From Liolophura sinensis (taxonomy: Eukaryota; Mollusca; Polyplacophora; Chitonida; Chitonidae): a DNA stretch of 64,000 nt. Every line of letters begins with the position of its first letter. Within the stretch, counting starts at the first letter, position 1. The notes under the pieces are model-generated. The model saw nothing but the letters and a program-made list of their open reading frames with translations, was not told where the DNA came from and did not search any database. Below, piece by piece: positions 37,301 through 49,700 of this stretch. The stretch is from NCBI RefSeq assembly GCF_032854445.1, contig NC_088301.1:14816281-14880280 (forward strand), read 5' to 3'. The position numbers and the translations under genes are program-made.

Positions 37301-38949
37301 CGTACGTTCAGGGTCATGCGTAGAAAGGCAGACTGCATGGCCTAAACCACAGCTGTACGCCATGTAAGCACCGGACACACATTTCGATGTACAGCCATCT
37401 GCCGAACCAGCTATAGCCGGCGTGGATCCTTCACATCATTTGCCATTGCTGGGACATTGAGCCAGGAAGTCCAATTCTATGTGGTAATGTATAAAAATAC
37501 ACTTAATATATAAGCCGTATGAGTCAGGCCGCGAACCAGCGAAAGAATAAGTGAACCTGCCGCGACCTTTGCTGTCGGTCGTCAAGTTCGGATCTTTCCC
37601 ATTACACGTTCTCATGTTACAGAATGATACTGTTTTTCTTGTTGCGAATTTGTGAGAATGGGGTCAGGGTACATCTAATATAACGTGATTTTGTTGAAAT
37701 TTATTTTTGTTTAACAATTGTGATTCACAGCGTTTTTTGTTGTTTCGGTAACTATGATTTCACGTTCAATAATAAAAAATGCAGTTATTATATTGTAACC
37801 TTGACAACACTCAAATAACGATAATTGCATTTTTGTCACTAAAATCAACACATCACTAAACATATTAATGAAGAATAATATCTTTAATGCGAATACTGTG
37901 TAGCCTCAGGCGACTAAAAGATGGAATATTAGACACCAAACGTACAGTTAAATGTACAGACTGATATTTAAAAATAGAAATCAAATGTGGGTCAATCAAA
38001 ACGGCTAACAAAGTTAAGAAAAAAAACAGACCAGTTTTTATTGTGTCAATAAAAAGTCCAATTTTAGCCGGATTTATTAGATTTGTTCTTAAAATGTAAA
38101 TATCAAAAATATGTCACAAGGTAAATTTAGAGATTAGCAACTATCTCTTACAGGACAAAATAAACCTTTATAATAGCTAGAAACAAATATACTGTTTGGT
38201 TAAAGGAGAAGATCCCTAAAATCGAAGTGGGCATCGCTAAATAGGCCATTTAACACTATGCATAAATATACTTTCATTGATTTTTTAAATTTTTGTGAAG
38301 AGAGTCAAAGGTTTACTCCAATCAAAGGCGTTCAAGGGTTTGAATTCAAAGATGGGCTTTATGGACCATACTCTCAGAGTTTAGGAACTCTGGCGTCACA
38401 GGAAGTTCTTCCAACTCTAATCACGACACCGAATGTAGTAATACCTTTCTACCCGTGAGTAAGAGGTTGCTGAAATAATGTTCTCAAAAGTTTTTTCCTT
38501 CTGGCGTGCATGCTAAAACCGTGTCTTTACTCCAATACCAACGGATCCAGCAGAACCTAAAACCATGTCTTTACCGCAATAACAGCAGACACAACATGCT
38601 CTATACAATGTGACATTACAACACTAAAAAAATCGGCAGGACCAAAAACACCTCACCTATATATCAATAACATCTCATCCAGCTTGACTAATTCAGCTAC
38701 AGCTACATTTCGAAAAACCCATCTATGTTAGAAAAAGTTGACCACTCCAATTATAATAATATAAAATCGTCACACAAAACACAGATATGCAAGATGTCCA
38801 AAATGCTAGGAGTTTTTCAAACAAATGCGCCAGTTTGTTTTTTTAACAGCTCTAAAAATCCTACGAGGAAGATTGCATATTTCTAACAGGTAAATAAGTG
38901 TTTACTAACCTGTATATTTAAAATGGATTTACTAGGTTTGTTCTCGTTA
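37301..38949. other. AT-rich, no gene recognised
   Basis: A 66-codon ORF at 38258-38458 (with GLYGPYSQSLGTLASQ) has no recognised homologue or splice context. TTAAAGGAGAAGATC at 38200 resembles one end of the 436-bp MITE family without a partner end. Confidence 0.45.
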
Positions 38950-39090
38950 ATATTTATTTAATTATTTGATTGGTGTTTTACAATATTCACTTACAGGACA
39001 ACAGACAGTATTATGATGGGAGGAAACCGGGCAGAGTCCCGCGGGAAATCTATGGCCACCCGCAGGTTGCTGCCTGACCTGCCCACGCTA
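38950..39090 (-). mobile_element. SINE copy (minus)
   Basis: Tail first: TTATTTGATTGGTGTTTTAC, then GGGAGGAAACCGGGCAGAG and CCCGCAGGTTGCTGCC. Head absent. Confidence 0.8.
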
Positions 39091-39222
39091 AGTTCTTGTA
39101 AATAAATTTAAGTGTCAAAAATATATTGCAATGTGAATAAAGCAATTACAATGAACATCTTTGGAGAAGTAAGCGTTTATAACATAAAAAAGCAAAAGTT
39201 TACCAATAGCAACACACTGAGC

Positions 39223-39819
39223 TTAAAGGTGGAGAAAACATCAAAATTACATCAAGTTCAGATGAAAGAGTGCGAAAGGTTAGTTAAAAATGTGGTCTTC
39301 AATATTTTTGTTTAAATTTTTATTTAAAGAGAAAAAAACAATTGAAAATAATTTTGTATGGGGGAATTTTGGACCACCTTGTGGTATATATAGTTTTTGT
39401 GTGATAATTCTTTAAATGAGGATGTAACACATGTGTAATAAATATATTTGCCCTAGAATTTGATCTTTTCAGTTAAAAAATGTGTTCAACCTGGAGTTTG
39501 ATCATATTTCATTTTTATATATTCATAAATATTATCATCATTCAGATTAAAGACATATGTGTGGATATAAACTACAAATTCACTTTCAAATAAATTTATT
39601 AGACAGGCATCACATCCTTATTTAGAACAATATTATGTAACGATGATAAATACTAAAAGGTGGTCCCAAATACCCACCGTACAAAAAAGTTTTGTAACAC
39701 CCTTTTCGCCTGCAAAATAAAAAATAAAAAAATTATTAAAGACCATATTTGCTGTTAAGTTTGTTAATTTGATCTTTCATCAAATTTTGACATCATTGTT
39801 ATGTTTTCTTCTCCTTTAA
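39223..39819. mobile_element. TTAA-type MITE, 597 bp
   Basis: TTAAAGGTGGAGAAAACATC at the left and the inverse of TTAAAGGAGAAGAAAACATA at the right, with GATGAAAGA continuing the inverted repeat. It is the same family as 9459-9894, sharing GGTGGTCCCAAATACCCA. The interior is longer and non-coding. Confidence 0.8.
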
Positions 39820-39969
39820 ACCTAAACAATACATTTACGGTAATGACGGCATAACTAATTTGTTATTTAATCAGAGTTTCAAATCAATAAAACATTCAAA
39901 ATCGCACATTTATGAGGAAAACAAAAATAACCAAAACCCGAAAATTTCATAGCAATATAAACATAAATA

Positions 39970-40255
39970 ATGACCTATAAACCGTAAATTGACACAAATA
40001 ATATAGCTATTATCATGACTTTATCAACAGCACAATCATCACGACCTAAAAACGTAAATTTACACCAATCACCGCACTATGATCATGATCTGAAAACCAA
40101 AACTTACACCAATCAAAACACTATGATCACGACCTAAAAAGCGTATTACTAAATCAATAAAACAATCATCATGATCTAAAAAGCGTAAATTTACACCAAA
40201 CATAGCACTATCATCATGACCTAGAAACCGCATTATTAAATCAAAAACTCAATCA
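39970..40255. repeat. Minisatellite, period about 50-60 bp
   Basis: About five imperfect copies of a unit with ATCATGACCTAAAAACGTAA and TTTACACCAA. It lies 350-630 bp downstream of the phosphatase stop codon, in its 3' UTR or flank. Confidence 0.7.
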
Positions 40256-40603
40256 TCTGAATGACCATTACAGGAACAAAGCATATTTACAGCAATAAGC
40301 ACACAGTAGTCATGATTTGAACGCATTTTCACAACAGTTACAACACAAACTTCACGTCCTAAACCCCTACCTTTACAACAACAACAAAGTGAGCAGCACA
40401 CCCAACACAACACAGTTTTAATCAACACCAACAGAATCAACAGTGACAAACCATTGACATAAAAGCTCATCAGTTATGGCATAAAGTTACACAAATATAC
40501 AACACTGAGGCCACAGCATGTTTGGCAAATGGAAATAAGAAACAGTTTTGATTAATCCAGTCATAGCGTAGAAACTATTAGTGGAATCTTTGCTGAACTT
40601 ATT

Positions 40604-40705
40604 TTACATCGCCTCCGAAACTGTTGTCATTGGTCTGAAATTAGCGTAGGTTTGGAAGTTGTCCAGATATCCCATGACGACCTGGTGGATGAAGTTAAGC
40701 TGACC
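40604..40705 (-). CDS. Phosphatase last exon: end of D2 and stop
   Basis: 34 codons including TAA at 40606-40604. It reads GQLNFIHQVVMGYLDNFQ, then TYANFRPM and EAM, matching the last helix of PTP domains (Q..F.......YL..F.TYANF). The acceptor is CATTTTTAG at 40707-40706. A second AG three codons into the exon (GGTCAG|CTT) would drop GQ, which the family alignment argues against. Confidence 0.88.
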   Translation of the reverse strand, partial: GQLNFIHQVVMGYLDNFQTYANFRPMTTVSEAM

Positions 40706-43700
40706 CTAAAAATGGGTAAAGGATGAAAGAGACATATGATAAATTGTAAGCAAGCTGACCATAAATAGGGTAGAAAAAAGACAGATGGCAAATGGTAAGT
40801 AAGATGACCCTAAAATAGGGTAAAATCCAAAGAAAACAGATGGTTAATGACAAGCGTGAGGTTCGAAACACATATGCTTCTGATTTTCTGACACTCAAAT
40901 TCTACACGCATCTATACTATATTCATTATGAAGACATTAATAAGTCGACGTATGATCCTTTTCTTTCTCTAAAAGTCCCTGAGCATTGAAATAGATTTAT
41001 ACGCGTAAGGGCATAGTTATATTTGTGTTATTTTTATTTTATAATTAGAAGTACTGTGGTCGATTTGGAGGTCCACGTTTAGCAATGGCATCAGCATTAG
41101 TACATCATTAAAAGGAAGACTATCACTCATATGCTTTATACAAAAATGACACTGATATAGTCATCTGTTTAATAATGTTATAAGTAATCATACCACATCT
41201 GTTATAATCTCCGGTCTGTTGTTCCTCATCTGCTTTATAGTCTGTAGGATATTGACGTTCTGGTCAACCTTCAGTCTTTCTAGCACGGTCCAAACCACGC
41301 AGAACAACCCACTCTTTGTCACGCCATCCCTGCATGGGTACAATCAGGGCATATATTATTTTAATCATACACGTAGGTCTGTATTTCTTCATCATCAATC
41401 TTAAAAGCAAGTAATGCGCACTCACATTATGATCGTATAATTTATATTATACAGGTAACATTCATTTACTGCTAATTTCTCATCTTTTCACCAGGTATGT
41501 TGGCTCACAAATAGGGTGGCCCTTCATATTTTGTCAGTTTTGTCTAATTTGTTTCTATGTCTGCGCTAATTCACTTTTAGAAATATGTTACAGTCTTTGT
41601 TCTTAACGATAATTTTGTAATAGTAAAACCTATGAATCGTTGTAAACACTAAAAATATTAAAAAACTTCGAATGCCACAAACAGGTCACCCTTAAAGAAC
41701 ATAATTTACATTCCCAATTAAGCGAATATCAAAAATGAGATAAACATAATTAAAGACCTGCAGCATAGAGAGTAAACCAGAGCAACGATGACAGTGTGAT
41801 AAACCTACAGCATAGAGAGTAAAACCAGAGCAGCGACGAAAGTGTGGTAGACGTACTGCATATAATAAAACCAGAGCAGCGACGACAGTATGATAGGCGT
41901 ACAGCAGACAGTCAAACCAGAGCAGCGACGACAGTGTGATAGGTGTACAGCGAATTGTCTGAACTCGTTATTGCCCGTTGTAAATATGAAAAGGTTTGGC
42001 CCAAATACTAAAGTCAACAAGCTGCAGACTCGGGCTATCGTACGTAAGAGTGCAAACTGAGTCATTATGAGGCTTCATCACGATTACATAGGTAACCAGG
42101 ACAGCCGTATGCAGACGGCCCAATGTCTCAGAGCATAAACTACTTCTGTCTACATACGGTTATTTTGTTTACCTAAGCTTATTATTTCAAAATCTGATTT
42201 TGGCTTTATTACATTTTATATATGGAGACCTCGTTTTCAGCAAATACTAAGCACTATTTACATTTTAATACTATATGAGCAAAAATCCTGAGGCGTCTTT
42301 GCCTTATAAAAAACAAAAACCCGCTATATTTCTCTGGAGTGAGAATGTATAATTTCACATGCAAGAGAAAGTACAATGGCAGCGGGCGGTTGTCTGCCAT
42401 AGAAGAGCTCTTTTGACACACATCATATATGAGTAGTGCATAGCTAACCTGCAATGAACCAGTACAGGTCCGTCGCCAGCCTTATCTCGCCACATTTCAA
42501 CACTCTGCAGTACAGTCAAAAGCGTTGGTATAGTCTCCAGTGTTGGTTCACTCGTGAAAAATGGGCAGCGGAATTGTTTGATGGGCTGAGGTGCTTTCTG
42601 GAAATATTCATCAAATTCGATCATAAATAAAATTTACAGTATTCATCAGGATAATGTAGAACGCTCAGGAAGACTCTGCATTTAAGATGTGTAAAATACA
42701 GTTTCCCTCTTGTGATGTACAACGCAGGTTTCTTTATGCTGTGAGTGCAGGGAGGAGTCAGTAATGGCCTCCTCCCACTATCCTATGCTCACTGCTTCAG
42801 TCATGCCAGTCACCTGTAATTTGTCATGCATACCACTTATATAGGTACGTCATTTTACCATTTTGCCCTTTTAAATAGTGTTCTCATGCCCGTGTGAATA
42901 GTTTATCATTTGAATAACTTGCCGTGTGAAATGCATAATATATTACCCTACTTAGCTTAGATTACAAACATAGCTTAGATTTATCAACATTCTGTATTAC
43001 TTCCTTTCCCTCCGAGAGTCTCACGGAAGATCAGCCTGGGCTGAGTCTCTATCCGTGTCTCATGCATTATTTTTATTATGAACATAATAACATAAATTAT
43101 AATGAATTATAAACTCAGTTATTCCTGTACTAACATGACACCACTGATGGGACTTATATCTGTACTATTCTTTATCGTGGGTTTCCCCTGGGCTTTGTCC
43201 GTTTTCCTACCACCATAATGCTGGCCGGCGTCGTATAAGTGAAATATTCTTGGGTACGGCGTAAAACACCAATCATATAAATAAACAAATGAAGAATGAC
43301 ATTTCGGGAAAATCCCTGTCAGTGAATGAGATTTAATCCACATCTGGCGTGATCTAGCGCTAGGTTCTTGTGTTTTGAGTGGCCTCTTTGCTAGCGAAAT
43401 TCCTTTCGCCTTTCCATGATCGTTGGAAACTGCTGACTGCTTTTCTTTGCATGATTGCGTCCTATTTTGGTATATTATATATACTTTCTTAGTTCTTTGG
43501 TGGTTTGTGTTTGTGTCCTTTTGGGAATGGGCCATGCGATTATTGACCCTGATCGTCCATTTCGTCCAACGTCCAACAGCTGCTACACTATAGGCTGATA
43601 GTCCTAGTTTCGCTATATATTGGACACGAAGACATATGCTTTAGATTTTACACGTATTTTTAAAAAACTAGGACAAAAAGATTTAAAAGCGCTCGACAAA

Positions 43701-46700
43701 GAAAAGAATCGATTTTGAATTTAACCAGAGCGTTGCTGTTTCAAAACTATAGAATTCTATTTTGTATAGGGTTATAACATCCCACTGGTTTAAAAGTTGT
43801 GGTGATTGGTCATGTTTTATATATGTTGTTATGAACTAATTTTCTTGGTTACATTATGAGACATTCTTATAAAGGGTTCACTTTTTATTCTGATGTGATC
43901 AGTCCATAATGTCTAGCCCAAATTTGCCCTGTGACCGAAAGTAAAAATCGACAAAATTTTTTGCATGGGGATGATCAATTTCTAATCTTTATTTTCAGCT
44001 GCAACGCGCATTTGTGTTGGTGAAGTGTGTTCAAGCTGTTGTTAAAAGTTAGTATTCTTCCTGTTCTTGGGCGAGTTATGTGTATGCGTCGCTGCTTGTG
44101 ACAAGACATGGGGCATTCTTCTTTCTTTAAATAAAGGTGTTATTACAGTTAGATGGGAACCGCCAGCGCTTTTGTTTTGTTTGATTTATTTATTTGATTG
44201 GCGTTTTGCGCCGTACTTAAGAATATTTTACAATATGATGGTGGGAGGAAACCCACGAACAACCGCTGAATGTTGGCAGACCTTCCCAGGTACCTCCAGA
44301 TATGAAGCCAGGATGGGCTGGACTTGAACCCACAGCGACTGAATTGGAGAGAGGCTTCTGGATCAATGCGCCTTGCTGGTGCGATAACTACCACGTCCAT
44401 GGAGGCCCCGTTTTGTTTCTTGATTTTTTTGCTTTTTAAAAATGTCGCACGCGTATTAACTGATTCTTTCAAATTTTGCACAGTACAGTACAGTACATAC
44501 GTGAAGATCGTGCACTTAGTTCAACGGAGACGTTCAGTTCGCGCTTGAACACTAGCTGTAAAAGCGCAACCGAGATATATATTGACTATCAACAACCGAT
44601 AAACTGGCATGGTTGAAGATCTGGATCTTTGGGTCTTTCCATTACTATTGAAAACCGTTATATGCTTCTCTTTTCATGAACCCTTCCAAATGTCGGACTT
44701 AGTACATGGACAAAGACCTGGATTGTTGAGGGTTCTTTTGGAACTGGTTTTAAGGTTGTTTACCCGAAACCACCATTTTATTTAGGGGAGGGAGGGTGGT
44801 GGTGATGTTGGAATATAAATTTCGATGCCCAGATCCAGAACATGAACTTTCAGTCATGAAAAATAGCAACTAATATATCACTAAGATAACAGACATTTTT
44901 CTTTTCATCTCTGAATTAATCTACTCAGAAATAATTGCCTTTGTTTGACATACTCAAAAGTATAGCAGGGCTTTACCTTGTCTTTGTGGCTCAGTTCATA
45001 AGTCCAAGTGGAGAATTCCACTCTCTGGTCAACATCTGTCACCTCCACCTCGAACGGGTTAAAGGTTTCCTTCTTATCTGTCCAATACACCCCAACATTC
45101 TGTGTGCAAGAAAATAAAGCATAATAAATTTATGTATTGTATATTTGACTTTTTATTTCATGATGTAATCTGTAGATTATATTAAGCGATCCTAGATTTA
45201 AGTCAAATGTTCAAATCACTTTAAAATTTTTATTTCCTACGTACCAAGGACAAACCATTGCTTGACAACGTAAATTATGGGTAAGTTATTTTAAAACAAA
45301 TATCAGCTAAATTAATGGAAAGGAACATATCAAATTTAATTAGTTAAAATTTTGAATTAAGTCCAACATCGCTTCGTGATCCTGGGGCCAGGAGTTTTAC
45401 ACCAATGTACACTTGTATCAGGGGAAAGGTTTTAGGGGTGGAAGAAACTTGGGTATTTGTAGTGAGTACTTTCTCACTCGCGCATAAAATATGAAATACA
45501 GAGACAGTTTTACGTGTGCCAAATTTGGGAAAGCCAACTGATCTCGAACTAATTCCAAATAGCGCTTATTGCCATCATGGTACTAGAAACATTGGAGGCT
45601 AAGCAATCTGAAATATCCTGATATTAGGGTTCAGCTCGGGTGTTCGACAGACTGAACTGTTACTGAATGTATAATAAAGCAAATAACAGTTTTGCCGCGC
45701 GCATTTTTTCGCTGCCTTGTAATTCTCGATAGTCACACACTCAGAATATTCTCAGCATTGTATGCACCACTTTGTGGTCAATGTGACAGACTACCTATAT
45801 GTATGCACCTCATCCCCTCTGTTGGGGTCTATCGCCTGGACAACTTTCATTGTGACAAATTACCTACTTATCTCCTGTTTTGCGAGCTATCAATAATGTG
45901 CACAACTTTCATTGTGACACATTACCTACCTTATTCCCTGTTTTGGGTTTCCTTTATCTGCACAACTTTCAATGTGACACATTACCTACCTTATTCCTCT
46001 GTTTTAAGTTTTCCATTATCTGCACAACTTTCAATGTAACACTATACTTACTTTAGGGGTTTAACGTCGTACTGAACAATTTTTCAGTCATATGACGACG
46101 GAGGAGTCCTTGGAGTGCATGTACGTGTAATGTGCCTCCTTCTTGAAGCACAGATTTCCACCGCTCCTTTATTTTAAAAAACAGTTTGAGTGAGACGAGT
46201 TAAGCCGAGCCTATGTCGACCTTGTGACTGGGACAACTGGGTTTTTGGCAACTGGAAGCAACTAGGAGCAACTGGCAGCAACTCGGGGCATACCGTTATG
46301 GGCACAAGTGGTCAGTGAGACAGACTTCCTACCTTGTCCCCTGTTATGGGATATTCCATTAACTGAACAAGCGGTCAATGTGACAGGACTACCTACCTTA
46401 TCCCCTGTTTTGGGAAGTTTTCCATTAACAGAACAAAAGGTCAATGTGACAGACGACTCACCCAATCCTCTGTTTTTTCCATTATTTGCATTTGCACAGC
46501 CTTGTGTTCCCCCGTCTCCCATGATCTGCGTATCTGGTCAATTTGACACACTACCTACCTTATCCCCTGTTTTCACGCGGTCCAACATGATGATGGTACT
46601 GACTTTGTGATCATAGACCAGACGCCAGAATCCACGACCGTGTGGTAGAGGAGTCTGAGTTAGGATAAAACCCTTCTTCTGTTTGTATCCCTACAATAAA

Positions 46701-49700
46701 AAACATCATTTTCATTGCACCAAAGTTAAAAAAACAACTGTATTTCCCAAGTGTAAATTCATACACGTCATAAACCATTCCCGCTGTTTGCAGCAGACAA
46801 TCCTGGCAACAGACTGAAGGCAGAGCCCATTTCGTGAATTTGAAATAAGTGGAACTTGAACTTGATGAAATATGGATGGGATGGATATTTACAATTATCG
46901 ACAGTTCAGGAGTTTAAAACTCTTAGGACTCTTGGCGTTGTACATGTTCGGTACACTCCTAGGAAGATAGTAATCGACTGTTTTCCGAAATGTTGCTTCA
47001 CTTCCTGCTAGGGTGACTACACGAGCGAATACAGTTATCCAGTTCAACTTCTACCACAGTAGCGCTTTTCGTATTATTACTTTCACTCTCGCGAGATGCT
47101 GCTGTACTGGCCAAAGGATTTAGGCTCAGACCTCTGCCCGGTTTCCTCCCGTCATAATGCTGGACGCTGTCGTATTAAGTGAAATATTGTTGAGTACGGT
47201 GTAAAACACCAATCAAATACATAAAGGAATAAATCACTACTTACTCACTACTTGCGAAATTTATTTCACAATAACTGACCGAGAATTTAAGTTGTCAAGC
47301 AATATTTGGACCTTCTTACTTTACAAATAGCAACATTAAAGTGATTCGAAATCTTGACTTAAATCTAAGATCGCTTCGTGATCCCTAAGCAAGATCTTGG
47401 TGTGATTATTGCTGACTTCATATACATCAACGAGGCTGCTAATTAAAACTTGCATAAAACAGATCTAAGTATCACATGCTCAGTGGGAAGCCCGGTATGT
47501 CCCAGCGCTGAAGATGCTCGCTTTTAATTCGCTAGGATATATGACATTCTATAACAGTTTTATATATTTGAGTTAGGTTGTATTTGTGAAATAGAGTATA
47601 GTGTCGTGGAGGCAATGGAATAAATCCTAGGTTCATGTGACCAATGGAATCAGGCCTTACCTAGGCCTTGATATGCTTGCTACACAAGTGTGCGTGTGGG
47701 TCAAATCCAGACGCCCGCAATTTGTAGGAGCCTAGGGACAATAAATGGCCTTACAGTTGACGAAGAACACTTGTCTCCCAACAATATCTTGTACATATAT
47801 ATAGTTGGCAAGTCCGTCGGCAACTGTCAAGGGGTTGATGGTTTACCACGGACACTCCAATGAATATGACGTTATATAACGACGAAATAAATGCATACGT
47901 TGTTAATAATTAATTAATTTGAAAAGACTAAGACTAATGATATTGACATCTCATCTAGTCTGTCATGTGAAGGAACCATAATTAGATGTGGTCTTCTATG
48001 TGCGGCTGGAAAGGATTAATACACCGGTTTCAATTTAAACTTAGTGTACCGTATTCATACCTTTGTGGAGTCCCTTGCAGTTCATATTACCTTTCCACTT
48101 TTGAACATACAAACCACACTGTAGGGCCCCGACGAAGACCTTACCGGAAGATATACAGCATTGATGTAGTCGTTAGAGCCGGACACTGGCGTGGACAAGT
48201 ATGGCCTGCAGCTATCAACTGAAATACAAGAATCACTGGTTTACTCTAACGAAGCTGCTGTGCTGCAGCAACGTGTTATTTGCAACACATATTACGCAGT
48301 TTACAGCTTTCCTTCACGTACCTGACCGTTGATGAGGCTTAGACTTCATAAACATCAAAGACAGAACTATGAACAACGTGGGGATAATGTTGTAACACTC
48401 TGAATACAGGGATAGAAAAACAGTCCTTAATGGCACCAACTGACGAAAAAGAATGATGTGAAGTGAGAAGGTACAGGGGCTTGATGCTAACCAGGTAAGT
48501 GTTTGAGCTCTTTACCGGGGAACACGGACACAGCTCTCAAGTACATTTAAGCCGAGCCATCTTTCTGGATGCTCGGTGTCAATGTATATCAATTTGGGGC
48601 ATTTCCGCTAATCAATAATCAAGTGCAGAGTCTGAGACTGATAGGAAGTTTGTCTTTGTGCCTTGAGTACTGCTGATTGTCATCTGGATGTCAGTGTTAT
48701 CTTTCACTCTAGGAATTCACGAGGATCAGTGGATTTACCACTATATGCTGAGACTTCCTATTGAGATTGTGTGTGTTTGGAAAGGTGTTGTGTCTGCTCT
48801 GATCTCCAAAAGAATCTATATTTTGTTGTTACCTACATTGTTTTATATGTTGTAAAATGTTGTACTATTTAGTCTAAGATTAGACTATTTTATTATATGT
48901 ATTTAATTTGTTTAAAAGTGTTCGGTTATTACTGTCTGGGAGTTGAACAAGTCATTACTATGCAGATTGACCTCTCTGATAACGATACCTTAACGGTATA
49001 CGCTGCTGAACAGCGAGATGAGCTATGAGTTTTCACATACTTTACAACGATGTTTATTGGGCACATGGAAACGGTGTCTAACACAATATTAAATCAGAAG
49101 TTGATATCGACATAAAAACCGTGTTAGGTGTGTTGAGTGTAGATCAATTGTCGATGAAATAAGGCTTAGTCACAAAAGACTTACGGGCTAAAAATTTGGA
49201 GTATCTGTTCTTGGAAATGTTGTCCGGATGTCTGGCGGATTCCACTTGCATCTTGTTCGCGGGTTGGGAGAGTTCCCGGAGGACCTAAAACGGACGGCGA
49301 TAACTTCCATTTTTAAATGTTCTATTTTATTTGAACACTTTGTAAAGAGGTTTCGGTCAGAACAACTTCATCACAGACCCACAGTAGCCATGAATAGACT
49401 AGCTGTGTGATGCACCACGTAATTCCCAATATATAATTATTTGCTTGACTACAGTTTTACGCCATATTCACGAATATTTCACTTTATATACGACGGTGGC
49501 TTATTTATTTATATATTTATTTGATTGCTGTTTTACGCCGTACTGAAGAATATTTCACTTATACGATGGTGGCCAGCATTATGGTGGGAGCGGTGGCATG
49601 AATGACAGTAAATTTAGAATTCTAGTAGCCTCAACAGTTTGCAAATATTTCTTATTCTTCTATTTTCGCAACAGACCTCAAACTGTGCGACCATCTTGGA

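Noticed and set aside
38258-38458. 66-codon plus ORF with GLYGPYSQSLGTLASQ
   Set aside because: Unrecognised, no splice or promoter context, AT-rich surroundings.
45692-46610. 115- and 100-codon plus ORFs with repeated HYLPYS / TLSPV motifs
   Set aside because: They are translations of the splice-donor minisatellite, on the strand opposite the gene.
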